Of a stretch of 43,975 nt of DNA, positions 32,601 through 39,883 are shown piece by piece. Each line of letters opens with the position of its first letter. Positions within the stretch are counted from its first letter, which is position 1. Made by a program: the position numbers and the translations under genes. The notes beneath the pieces are model-generated. The model saw nothing but the letters and a program-made list of their open reading frames with translations, was not told where the DNA came from and searched no databases. The DNA comes from CAYOWQ01 sp964407695 (GTDB lineage: Bacteria; Planctomycetota; Phycisphaerae; Phycisphaerales; SM1A02), in contig CAYOWQ010000016.1 in NCBI GenBank assembly GCA_964407695.1, positions 1 to 43,975 on the forward strand. Direction: 5' to 3'.

Positions 32601-33301
32601 AAGAACTCGAAGTCGGCGTCCATGGCGATCTTGACGATGGAGATCGAGGTTCCGGCGACCCCGCCCTCGGCCTGCGCTTCGGCGTCGGACGGCGGCGTTG
32701 CATCAGCAGCGCCCCCGGCGGCCGCAGGTTCTCCGGCTTGAGGAACGGCGAACCCTGCATCGTCGAGGGGATTCTGAATCGGCAGGATGCCGTCGAGATT
32801 GCCGCAGATCAGCCCCGACGGCTTCACGTCGCTTCGACGGTAAATCACGTGACGGGAATCGCCCGGCAGGTCCGGCAACAGGCTCTCCACCGGCTCGACG
32901 AACAATGTGTCTTTTCCCGGACGATAAATGGTGGCCCAGAGCCGACCGTTGATCAACGAGGCCGACACGCGGCTTCCCGGCACATTGGCCACGCGGCCCC
33001 GATATGTTCGAACCGGTGGGGCGGCGGTCTCGTGAAGTTGGCCATCACCTTCGTCCACGAGGACCTTGAAGTTATCAGCCCGCATGGAGAACAGCTTCAT
33101 TTCGAGCGGAAGATCTCCCTCCTGAGTCGGAATGTTTACCAGGAGCGACGCGGGGTTATTCAGAGGCAGCCGAAGCTGGGAGGCCTGATGGGTCTTCAAT
33201 CGGTCGATCTTCAGCGGCTGCTGGATCGGTGCAGCCTGACCGAAGACCGCGGCGGCGAGGGTTATGCTGACCAGGGCTGAGAGAATGAGGGACTTCTGCA
33301 T
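29675..33301 (-). CDS. Secreted metzincin-like protease with 12 thrombospondin-type-3-like repeats and paired tail
   Basis: The 1208-aa product has a signal peptide (about 1-21), a propeptide-like region to ~215, then a zinc protease domain with H-E-I-G-H-N-W-S-A-P-H at 371-381 (HExxHxxxxxH) and a Met-turn candidate Met391, as in reprolysin-type metzincins. Residues about 410-595 look like a MAM/jelly-roll module, and 595-720 like a pre-peptidase C-terminal domain. Residues 723-1118 are twelve exact-length 33-residue repeats, D-x-D-x-D-G-x-P-x-C-x-D-G-C-P-N-D-P..., predicted to bind calcium, followed by a shorter thirteenth unit and two D-G-A-D-L-G-L-L-L-S-A-W units ending four residues after the Trp. 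ATG 33301 is chosen for the signal peptide; no ribosome site is visible. Confidence 0.9.
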   Translation of the reverse strand: MQKSLILSALVSITLAAAVFGQAAPIQQPLKIDRLKTHQASQLRLPLNNPASLLVNIPTQEGDLPLEMKLFSMRADNFKVLVDEGDGQLHETAAPPVRTYRGRVANVPGSRVSASLINGRLWATIYRPGKDTLFVEPVESLLPDLPGDSRHVIYRRSDVKPSGLICGNLDGILPIQNPLDDAGFAVPQAGEPAAAGGAADATPPSDAEAQAEGGVAGTSISIVKIAMDADFEFFQKNSSSVTSTVNDIENVFNDVDGLYTNDAQIAYEITTIVVRSSSDDPYTEFDSDLLLCEFRNTWNSLPESDIDRNLAQLYTGKNMTGTTIGLAWNGVVCNTGNFNACDGTFGRIDYNIVESKFLFATFKERIALSAHEIGHNWSAPHCDDAADCHIMCSVIDQCDGVNGVNDLVIESVTVDTITSYKNSVSCDKLLPDPITPPFIDNFPLGSLSSSKWIYNDGGLVSTAATNEPSATASVNLDSGADLYEDDQIRTNFILLGNASSGASVSYWTQHKGVEAGKTLLIDYLDPDDHWVNLNTITSDGVDQTNFEFWEHFVAATELSDRFRLRIRVDGSQSNDDWYIDDVNVSALVPPGNDDCSGATPVTVGVNAWSNIAATNSSGVPSACVVFNKDVWYTFAYPSACSGTVTISMCDQNPPVTADTELAAYTGSCAGLTQVACNNNSACGSPALITFTGNPGVTYIIRVGLVGSAAPTVGVFSISISQADADNDGTPDCSDGCPNDPNKTSPGACGCGVPDTDSDGDGVPNCIDGCPNDPNKTSPGSCGCGVPDTDSDNDGTPNCSDGCPNDPNKTSPGACGCGVPDTDSDLDGTPDCVDGCPNDPNKTSPGACGCGVPDTDSDNDGTPNCLDGCPNDPNKTNPGSCGCGVPDTDTDLDGTPDCVDGCPNDPNKTDPGLCGCGVPDTDSDLDGTPDCVDGCPNDPNKTDPGACGCGILDSDSDADGTPDCIDGCPNDPAKIQPGACGCGVPDNDSDNDGVPDCFDGCPNDPGKTDPGDCGCGVPETDSDSDGTPDCIDGCPNDPGKTSPGACGCGVPDTDSDGDGVPNCIDGCPNDPGKTSPGPCGCGVPESDSDGDGVPNCIDGCPNDPGKTSPGSCGCGVSEVDSDGDGVADCIDQCPGFDDLIDRNENGIPDGCEGTPCIGDIDGSGAVDGADLGLLLSAWGTDDAQADLDGSGTVDGADLGLLLSAWGACP
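29948..31135 (-). repeat. Tandem array of twelve 99-bp coding repeats
   Basis: Twelve consecutive 99-bp units without any length change encode 33-residue calcium-binding repeats inside the protease. Units differ mostly at scattered positions; the core encoding G-C-P-N-D-P is nearly invariant. Four consecutive Lys-to-Gly-side variants (N-K-T early, G-K-T late) suggest blockwise duplication. Copy number could vary between strains by slippage or recombination. Confidence 0.95.
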
Positions 33302-33640
33302 CGTGGTTCTGTGGAGGATTGGGCCGCAATCACGAGCCGTCGCAGACCGAGACGGACGCCAGCACGGCTTTCGCCATGCGCGACCATGGGTGGATGTGGA
33401 GGCGATTGATCGTCCTCGGCGCGACATGCACACTGCGCTGCATGCCAAAGGACTCTACTTAGGAACTAACTACAAGACGTCGGGGCCGGAGTCAACAAAA
33501 AAGATGTCGGCGAGGATGGTGGACGCTCAACCAAACGGGGAGTTCCAAGAAAAAACGCCGTGACCGGATAACCGGTCACGGCGTCAGGTTTCAGTGACGA
33601 GACGTCGGTCTACAGGCAACCGCGTCTCAGGTCAGGTCGT
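33302..33640. other. 339-base intergenic region
   Basis: The high end holds the terminator of the PEP-CTERM gene. On the minus strand a TTGACT (33490-33495) could be a -35 element for the protease gene, but the sequence 17 bases on (TAGTTA) is a poor -10. No gene is supported. Confidence 0.45.
33550..33584 (-). terminator. Intrinsic terminator of the PEP-CTERM gene ending at 33641
   Basis: A 13-bp perfect stem (33555-33567 with 33572-33584), loop ATAA, is followed on the minus strand by a run of six T residues (33555-33550, overlapping the last stem base). Confidence 0.9.
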
Positions 33641-34351
33641 TCAGGCCGAACGACGACGGCTGCCGGCGAGGCCAGCGAGGCCGAGGAGGGCCAGAGCGCC
33701 CGGGGCCGGAACTTCGCGAGAAGCGAAGAACTCGATCACCGAGGTCTGAAGCGTCTGGGTGCCGCCGTTCTTGACGGTCAGCTGGAGCGAACCGCTGATC
33801 GAAGCCTTGTCGGTGACGCCGGTGAAGGCGAATCGGCCGAGGAGGATCTTGAGGTCGCCGAAGGTACCAGCCTTGGCAGCGGACGAGGTCGGCGGATTGG
33901 CGAACCAACCAGCGTTGTTGCCGATGCTGTTGCCGGTCGTGAAGGCAACGTCATCGAAGCTGGGGTCGAGAGCGACCGGGTTGGAAACGCCGCCCGGGTT
34001 GCCGTTCTTGCCACTGTACTTGAAGCCAATGGTCACGAACGAGTCGAGCTCGCTGCCGTTGTTGTTGTAGTTGTTCAGCGAGAGCGGGGTGGCCTGGAAC
34101 TCGCCGTCGTTGTTCTCGGCGTGATAGAAGTTCTGGCTACCAGTGATGTTCGCATTGAACACGTTCTGGAGGGTGTCATTGGGATTGTCGAAGTTCGCGT
34201 AGAGTTCGAACACCACGACGCCGTTCGCGACGCCGCCGTAGTTGTCCGACACGTTCTCGACCTTGATTCCCTTGAAATCAGCTGACGCGGCAGCTGACAG
34301 GATGAGCGAGCCGGCAAAGCCCGCCACGACAGTAAGGACATTCACTTTCAT
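33641..34351 (-). CDS. PEP-CTERM exported protein
   Basis: The 236-aa product has a signal peptide (M-K-V-N-V-L then hydrophobic, cleavage near A-S-A-D, residue ~24) and a classic PEP-CTERM-like tail: V-P-A-P-G-A, L-A-L-L-G-L-A-G-L-A-G, then S-R-R-R-S-A. The body is Asn/Gly/Ser rich and beta-like, with no enzymatic motif. ATG 34351 has GAAAGG about 9 bases upstream. A perfect -35 TTGACA sits in its upstream region and a strong intrinsic terminator follows, so it is probably transcribed alone. It is not obviously close in sequence to the two tandem PEP-CTERM proteins at 4.5-6.5 kb. Role unknown. Confidence 0.88.
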   Translation of the reverse strand: MKVNVLTVVAGFAGSLILSAAASADFKGIKVENVSDNYGGVANGVVVFELYANFDNPNDTLQNVFNANITGSQNFYHAENNDGEFQATPLSLNNYNNNGSELDSFVTIGFKYSGKNGNPGGVSNPVALDPSFDDVAFTTGNSIGNNAGWFANPPTSSAAKAGTFGDLKILLGRFAFTGVTDKASISGSLQLTVKNGGTQTLQTSVIEFFASREVPAPGALALLGLAGLAGSRRRSA

Positions 34352-34447
34352 GCTTTGGACCTTTCTTCTTGAGTCTCGTTTGACTGCGACCTGATTGAGA
34401 CGCTGCAGCAGCCCTTGCAGCTGTAGCCGCCCCTCACTTCACCATCG

Positions 34448-34475
34448 AAGATACCGCAACGATTCAAGGTGTCAA
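34448..34475 (-). promoter_or_regulatory. Sigma-70-type promoter for the PEP-CTERM gene
   Basis: On the minus strand a perfect TTGACA (34470-34475) is followed after 16 bases by TATCTT (34448-34453). The predicted leader is about 90 bases long. Confidence 0.55.
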
Positions 34476-34573
34476 GCCCATGGTTCGTCGAATTCATGTT
34501 TTTTTCTGTATCTGCGGACAATTCCGAAGGCCCCTATCTTCACATCCGGGTCTCCCGGGAATGCCTCCCGGAC

Positions 34574-36244
34574 CTACACCGTCGACGCAAGCCGTTGACT
34601 GCCCGCAGGATGAAATCTCGCCAGCCCCAGATACTCACCACGCAAGATTAAGGAACCCGCGTCCGCTATCCGAACATTAACCATGCGCCCGATGAGAGAG
34701 TCGCCTGCAACGTCATCCGGGGCGTCAAAAACTACAATTAGGTCGCCTCGAGTTCGCCCCGACAGCTGGGTCGTTCGAGGGTCCCTGCCACCCGACTCCC
34801 AGCGCAACTCTACGGCCGCCTGCGGAATCGATGAAGAACGTCCGGTAACCTTCTCGACAAACACCTCCACATTCCGGCCAACCCATTCGGCGTGGACGGA
34901 GGCGCTGATATCGCCAACAAGTTCCAATAACTCATTGTTACGCTGGCGTTTAACGTCCTCCGGCACGTCGTCGGCAAACCGTTCGATAGCCACGGTTCCC
35001 GGACGCGGCGAATACTTGAAGACGAACTGGTTCTTGAATCGCACTTTCCGGAGAAGCGACTTCGTTGCGTCGAAGTCCTCGTCAGTCTCCGTGGGGAACC
35101 CGACGATGATATCGCCCCCAAGACAAACGTCGGGAAGGCGCTCTCGGACCCGTTGAACAAACTCCAGATACTCTTCGACGGTATAGCCGCGGTTCATGAG
35201 CTTCAGGATCCGGTTGGAACCTGACTGGGCTGGGACATGTAAGTATCTACAGATTCTGGGGCTTGCGGCGATAACGTCCAGCACATCGTCGCTCAGATCG
35301 CGAGGATAGCTCGTTACAAACCGAAGCCGCTGAATCGCCGGCACTTCTTCATGAATCCTGTGCAGGAGGTCGGCAAAAGTCGTTACCCGATGGCCCAGCG
35401 ATGCTTCAAGGTCGCGCTTGGGCCGGCCGTGAACAGACAGACCTGGTCCGATTTGTGGAGCTTCCGCACCTCCGGCGGCGAGGGCCGGGCCATGAACATA
35501 GATGTAGTGGTTGACGGTCTGGCCGAGGAGCGTGACTTCAATGACGCCGGCGTCCGCCAGGCGGCGACACTCGTCGACGATTGCATCGGGCGGTCGGTGC
35601 ACCTCGGCTCCGCGGGTGTGCGGAACGACGCAGTACGTACAGAATTTGTTGCAGCCACGAGTAATCCGAACATAAGCCGATCGACCGCCTGCGTCGGCCT
35701 TGTCGGGATCGAACGCCCGCGTGAGGTCGAGCATCTCCAAGTTGTCCGTTGCGGCCGAGAGCGTGGCGCTTCGCCGATTCCGGGCTCCTTGAAGAGCGAC
35801 GCGGTCGGCGACGTCAAGGTCGGCGGATTTGGCCGCGTTGTCGATCAGTGCTGGCAGGCGATCCAGCTCGCCGGGGCCGCAGAGAAGGTCTACCTGCGGA
35901 AACCGGCGCAACATGTCGACACCGTCGCGCTCTGCCATACAGCCAATGACGCCCAGGATCAGAGATTCACCGGCCTGTTTGCGCTTTCCGGCGATGCCAA
36001 GTCGGCTGTAGGCCTTGTTTTCGGCCTGTTCGCGAACCGAGCACGTGTTGTACAGAATGACGTTTGCGGTGTTCGGGTCGGTGGTGAAGCCATACCCAAG
36101 GGCCGAGAGATGGCCCCGAACGAGTTCACTGTCGAGTTCGTTCATCTGGCAGCCGAAGGTCTCGAGGAACACGACTCGGCCGTTCGATGGCCTCGACGGG
36201 TCGAACAAGGGAAGGCTGGAGTTTGAGCTCGCTTGGTCGTTCAT
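34574..36244 (-). CDS. miaB: tRNA-2-methylthio-N6-dimethylallyladenosine synthase MiaB
   Basis: The 556-aa radical-SAM enzyme methylthiolates i6A37 of tRNA. The N-terminal cluster cysteines are Cys32 (F-G-C-Q-M-N), Cys68 (N-T-C-S-V-R) and Cys102 (I-G-C-M-A-E-R). The radical-SAM motif R-G-C-N-K-F-C-T-Y-C gives Cys198, Cys202 and Cys205. The C-terminal TRAM domain is about 445-545. An insertion of roughly 35-40 residues (about 247-286) follows T-L-L-G-Q-T-V-N, where typical MiaB proteins go directly to the F-x-x-L-L helix, so the protein is longer than the usual ~450. No ribosome site is visible before the ATG; only 51 bases separate it from the divergent SGNH gene. Confidence 0.95.
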   Translation of the reverse strand: MNDQASSNSSLPLFDPSRPSNGRVVFLETFGCQMNELDSELVRGHLSALGYGFTTDPNTANVILYNTCSVREQAENKAYSRLGIAGKRKQAGESLILGVIGCMAERDGVDMLRRFPQVDLLCGPGELDRLPALIDNAAKSADLDVADRVALQGARNRRSATLSAATDNLEMLDLTRAFDPDKADAGGRSAYVRITRGCNKFCTYCVVPHTRGAEVHRPPDAIVDECRRLADAGVIEVTLLGQTVNHYIYVHGPALAAGGAEAPQIGPGLSVHGRPKRDLEASLGHRVTTFADLLHRIHEEVPAIQRLRFVTSYPRDLSDDVLDVIAASPRICRYLHVPAQSGSNRILKLMNRGYTVEEYLEFVQRVRERLPDVCLGGDIIVGFPTETDEDFDATKSLLRKVRFKNQFVFKYSPRPGTVAIERFADDVPEDVKRQRNNELLELVGDISASVHAEWVGRNVEVFVEKVTGRSSSIPQAAVELRWESGGRDPRTTQLSGRTRGDLIVVFDAPDDVAGDSLIGRMVNVRIADAGSLILRGEYLGLARFHPAGSQRLASTV

Positions 36245-36295
36245 CGGCGATCACGATGGTAGCCTGTTATCCATCGGTTTCCGAGAGGAGTTGCC

Positions 36296-37231
36296 ATGTT
36301 CAAGGCGTTTCGAGGATGGCTTGGCATTGCGGTGCTGGCGATTGGCGGCGGGGCTGCTGGAGGGACGTTGGATCACATCGCGGCGATTGGGGCAAGTGCA
36401 ACCGATGGGTTCGGCGCCAAGATCGAGTTCTCAGTTGATGGCCAGTTGCGTCGGGCGCCTGTGAACCTCGGCGATGCGATTCGAGCGTGTCTGAACGACG
36501 CCGGGGCCACGGTGGATGTCTTTGGCGACCCCCTCTTTTTTGCATCTCCGATGGAAATCGGCCCCGCGCTGGCGGAGCGTGCGGAATCCAGACATCCCAC
36601 CTGCATCGTGGCGCTCGACTTTGTGTTTTGGTTTGGCTACGGGGCCAACGACAAGAATGGAGCACCAATCGCCGACGAATCAGCCCGGATGGCTCTTCTG
36701 GAGGAAGGCCTCAAACTGATCGGGCGGTTCGAGTGCCCGGTTGTGATTGGCGATTTTCCGGATATGTCGCAGGCGGTGGGACTGATGCTGGTGGAGAACC
36801 AAGTGCCCAAGCCCGAAACTTTGAATGCCTTGAACAAGCGGTTGCATGAATGGGCAAAGGATCGTGCAAGTGTGAGGGTGGCGCCTCTGGCGGAACTCAT
36901 CGGGGCGATGAATCGCAATCAGGAAGTTCAGATCGGTTCATGCAAGTGGCCTGCGGGTTCGCGCGAGACCCTGCTGCAATGGGACCGGCTGCACCCCACG
37001 GCGGATGGACTCATCTGTCTGGCCACTCTGGCGCTTCACGAGCTCGAATCGCTTGAGCCGGAGAGTGCTGGCGGCACGCACCTTGATATCGACCCGAAGG
37101 CGGCCAAGGAGAAGTTGACCGCAACCATTGGCGAGCGATTGAAGCCGAGACCTGCTGCGGATCCGACACCCGCTGCAACACAACCTGAGGCCAAGGATCG
37201 CGAGCCCTTACCCGCGTCGGTCGGCCATTGA
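36296..37231 (+). CDS. Exported SGNH/GDSL-like hydrolase
   Basis: The 311-aa product has an export signal (about 1-22) and SGNH-like blocks: A-I-G-A-S-A-T-D-G-F around 30-39 with Ser34 as candidate nucleophile, F-G-Y-G-A-N-D in the middle (block III-like Gly/Asn), and D-R-L-H-P-T with Asp230 and His233 as candidate catalytic pair. The C-terminal ~50 residues are Lys/Pro/Ala rich. ATG 36296 has GAGGAG 6 bases upstream. It likely deacylates an extracellular ester; the substrate is unknown. Block I has Ala-Ser in place of the usual Asp-Ser, so the family call is moderate. Its 3' end overlaps the convergent methyltransferase gene by 24 bases. Confidence 0.72.
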   Translation: MFKAFRGWLGIAVLAIGGGAAGGTLDHIAAIGASATDGFGAKIEFSVDGQLRRAPVNLGDAIRACLNDAGATVDVFGDPLFFASPMEIGPALAERAESRHPTCIVALDFVFWFGYGANDKNGAPIADESARMALLEEGLKLIGRFECPVVIGDFPDMSQAVGLMLVENQVPKPETLNALNKRLHEWAKDRASVRVAPLAELIGAMNRNQEVQIGSCKWPAGSRETLLQWDRLHPTADGLICLATLALHELESLEPESAGGTHLDIDPKAAKEKLTATIGERLKPRPAADPTPAATQPEAKDREPLPASVGH

Positions 37232-37978
37232 GAGTTCCGCCACCTGCGTGATGGTGATCAGGCCGTTGGATTGATGGCGTGCGAAGAGGTCGGCCGCCTC
37301 TCGCAGCAACGCAGATCGATGCGGCTCGCGCTTGGGAAAGTATGAGGCGCTGGTCAGTCGCGTGATAAGGCCCTGTTCGTCGAGCACCTGAGGGCTGGGG
37401 AACTCAACGTATCTGAAGTTCGCAAACAACGCTGAATGCTTGAGCGGATCGGCCTTGAATTTTCGTTCCTTCAGTTGCCGCGCTTCGCCAAGGTCCATTG
37501 AGCGATCGATGAGATCAATGAGCCCGGTGTTCAATTCGTCCAGCGGGCGACGGACGTTCCACATGAGGGCGAGTCGGCCGTGGGGTACGAGGATGCGGTG
37601 AAACTCGCGCAGGGCCGCCTCGGGTTCGAACCAGTGGAAGGCTTGAGCACACAGAATGAGGTCGACGGATTGATCCGCGAGGCCGGTGGCCTCTGCGCCG
37701 CCGCGGCGATACTCAGGCGGAGTGCCGTCGCCGAGTTGCGGCGCTCGGCGTGCAGCGGCAAGCATGTCGTCATTGACATCGAAACCGATGACACGAGCGC
37801 CGGCGGCCGCGAGAAGTCGGGCGCTGATTCCTGTGCCGCAACCGATGTCGACGGCCCGGACAGTCTGAGGAAGTCCGTCAAGAATGGCCGCGATGGCGTC
37901 GGTCGGATACGACGGCCGCGCTGCGGCGTAGGCGTCGGCGAGGCCGGTGAAGCAGGAGGAGAACGGTGAATTGGTCAC
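37208..37978 (-). CDS. Class I SAM-dependent methyltransferase
   Basis: The 256-aa product has the SAM-binding motif V-D-I-G-C-G-T-G at 43-50, an acidic F-D-V-N-D-D-M-L after strand 2, and L-I-L-C-A-Q-A-F-H-W-F in the region preceding strand 4, the pattern of methyltransferase-11-type proteins; F-T-G-L-A-D-A-Y-A-A-A-R-P-S-Y-P near the N-terminus is common in that group. The start is GTG at 37978. Substrate unknown; small molecules are typical. It lies 101 bases after the tailed secreted protein gene on the same strand. Confidence 0.88.
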   Translation of the reverse strand: MTNSPFSSCFTGLADAYAAARPSYPTDAIAAILDGLPQTVRAVDIGCGTGISARLLAAAGARVIGFDVNDDMLAAARRAPQLGDGTPPEYRRGGAEATGLADQSVDLILCAQAFHWFEPEAALREFHRILVPHGRLALMWNVRRPLDELNTGLIDLIDRSMDLGEARQLKERKFKADPLKHSALFANFRYVEFPSPQVLDEQGLITRLTSASYFPKREPHRSALLREAADLFARHQSNGLITITQVAELSMADRRG

Positions 37979-38079
37979 ACTCCATTATTCATCTCATCCA
38001 GAGCCCTGGACAAAGCGGCTTGGTCGTTCATGGACCGAGCCGCGTCATGTTGACCGTTGTCCGCGATATGGTCTTTCGA

Positions 38080-39654
38080 TCAGCTCCAGTTCGACAGCAG
38101 AACGCCCAGATCTTCGCCGTCAACGACACCGTTCTCGTTGAGGTCGCCGGGACAGAATGCCGGGCATTCGTCCCACGCCGCCAGCAGCAGGCCAAGGTCG
38201 GCCCCGTCGACGTCACCATCGTCATTCACATCGCCCGGCGTGCCAAGCGATCCGTCGAGATTGACGCGCTGGCCGTAGATATCGTTGGCGTCGGTGCGAT
38301 TGTCGGCCCAGGCGAGGACGACGCCGTCGACATCCTGCATCCCAGTGCTGGCGAGGCGAGCCTTGGCACTGGCGGCGCTCGAAACCGTTCGCGACCACAA
38401 CGTTGAGCCGGACCCATCAAGTCGCGTGGCGAAGACATTCTGATTGTTGTTCCCGCCGATGTACCACGCGAAGATCGCCCCGCCGCCGGAGACCGCCACG
38501 GCCTGCTCGAAGCCGGGCTGATTGGCGCCCTGTGGAATCAGCAGCACCCCCGTGTTGCCCCACTGCCGCGTACCGGCCGCATCAAACTTCTGGGCGATGA
38601 TGCTGTAGTTGCCCTGTGGATTGGCCCCGCTCTCGCGGGCGATCATGAAGACCTCGCCGGTGTCGGCATCGATCGCGGCAGAAGCGCTGATGCGAATGCG
38701 ATTGGCCACGTCAATCGCCACCGCAGCGCCGTTATGGGGAAAGAGTTCCACGCCATCGCTGGTGACATGTTGGGCGTAGGCGTTGCGGGTGCCGGCGACG
38801 TTGTACCACGCGGTGACAGCGCCGCCGTTGCCATCGGCCACCAGAGCGGGAAACGCGCCGAGCTGCAATGAACCCGCATCGTAGATCACCAGCGGCAGCC
38901 CGCCGTTCCAGGTCTTCGCGCCGCCGCGGGAGGCGAATCGCTGGGCTTTCAGATGGCGAGGGGAGGAGAACCCGCCAGTCTGATGGTGATAGGAGACGAT
39001 GGCGCCGCCGGCGTTGTCGGAGACGACGTCGCAGACGAAGTAGAGGCCGGTCGGCTGTGGGTCGGCAACGCCGCCGGCGACCCACTGCGCGGCCCCTTGG
39101 GAATTGACCTTCTGCACCTGAGCGCCGCCGGTCGGGTTCGACCAAGCCACGACGGCGCCGCCGTCGCTGGTGGCGCAGCAGTGTGGGGCGTTGCCGTTTG
39201 CGGCCGAGCTGACCTGGACGCCAGAGCCCCAGAGAAGTGAACCGTCGGGGGCGAGCTTCTGGATCTTGATCTGAACGGGCGAGCCGTTGTTTTTGTCATC
39301 GCGATACGCAAGGTAGAGGTTGCCGTCGTCATCGACGGCAGCGCCATAGTCCTGCGTGCTCGAGAATGCGGTGTCGGCGACGATCACGCCGTTTCCGGGG
39401 AGGAGCTTTCGGCCGACCGCATCGAGCTTCTGCACGACGGTGTTCCAACCGGTTCCGATGCCGTCGAGCCACACCACCCATGATTGACCATCGGCGATGG
39501 AAAGGACCTTGGCCTGGTTCTGATCTGATGCTGCGGTGCTGATTCCGAAGTTGACAGCGGAGTTGTGGGACCACTGCGCGATCGCGGGAGTGCAGCAGAT
39601 CAGCATGGTGCTGAGAGTGAATGAGCGTAAGGCGCACGTGGGCGGGGCAGACAT
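38080..39654 (-). CDS. Secreted repeat protein with paired dockerin-like tail
   Basis: The 524-aa product starts at ATG 39654 with GGGAG 5 bases upstream; an in-frame TTG at 39669 is unlikely. The signal peptide covers about 1-27 (cleavage A-I-A-Q). The body (about 30-465) consists of ~50-residue repeats of the form [VI]-[QR]-K-[LF]-D-A-x-G-x-x-x-W-G-x-x-G-V-x-[VL] ... D-G-x-G-G-A-[VI]-x-A-W, probably a beta-propeller. The tail has D-G-A-D-L-G-L-L-L-A-A-W and D-G-E-D-L-G-V-L-L-S-N-W and stops one residue after the Trp. It faces a DNA-binding-like gene across a promoter with a perfect palindrome, so its expression may be specifically controlled. Function unknown. Confidence 0.87.
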   Translation of the reverse strand: MSAPPTCALRSFTLSTMLICCTPAIAQWSHNSAVNFGISTAASDQNQAKVLSIADGQSWVVWLDGIGTGWNTVVQKLDAVGRKLLPGNGVIVADTAFSSTQDYGAAVDDDGNLYLAYRDDKNNGSPVQIKIQKLAPDGSLLWGSGVQVSSAANGNAPHCCATSDGGAVVAWSNPTGGAQVQKVNSQGAAQWVAGGVADPQPTGLYFVCDVVSDNAGGAIVSYHHQTGGFSSPRHLKAQRFASRGGAKTWNGGLPLVIYDAGSLQLGAFPALVADGNGGAVTAWYNVAGTRNAYAQHVTSDGVELFPHNGAAVAIDVANRIRISASAAIDADTGEVFMIARESGANPQGNYSIIAQKFDAAGTRQWGNTGVLLIPQGANQPGFEQAVAVSGGGAIFAWYIGGNNNQNVFATRLDGSGSTLWSRTVSSAASAKARLASTGMQDVDGVVLAWADNRTDANDIYGQRVNLDGSLGTPGDVNDDGDVDGADLGLLLAAWDECPAFCPGDLNENGVVDGEDLGVLLSNWS

Positions 39655-39682
39655 AACTCTCCCTTTCAAAGGACTTCGCGAC

Positions 39683-39698
39683 TTGTCTCTGGAGACAA
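39683..39698. promoter_or_regulatory. Candidate operator palindrome
   Basis: TTGTCTCTGGAGACAA is a perfect inverted repeat with 7-base arms around TG. It lies just downstream of the minus-strand promoter at 39711-39739 and before the ribosome site of the secreted-protein gene. A matching half-site TTGTCTC recurs in the same orientation at 39798-39804, nearer the divergent HTH-like gene. Confidence 0.55.
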
Positions 39699-39710
39699 TC
39701 TAGATATCCC

Positions 39711-39739
39711 ACTATGACGCTTCAAAATTGCAATGTCAA
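39711..39739 (-). promoter_or_regulatory. Sigma-70-type promoter for the secreted protein gene
   Basis: On the minus strand TTGACA (39734-39739, perfect -35) is followed after 17 bases by CATAGT (39711-39716, 4 of 6). The predicted start of transcription is near 39704, leaving a leader of about 50 bases that includes the palindrome. Confidence 0.6.
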
Positions 39740-39883
39740 CATCTTCTTTTTTCACGGTGGCGTGCTAGATTGATATGAATTTCGGGAGAATTCTCGATTG
39801 TCTCCGCAGAAGCTGGTTGGAGTGCAGGACGATCGAGGCCGGCGACCTGTTCAATTTACGTTTGGTAGAGTTGTGTTCCAATC

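Noticed and set aside
39786..39795. GAGAATTCTC palindrome as operator
   Set aside because: Only 10 bases, not repeated, and the nearby 16-base palindrome with a repeated half-site is the better candidate.
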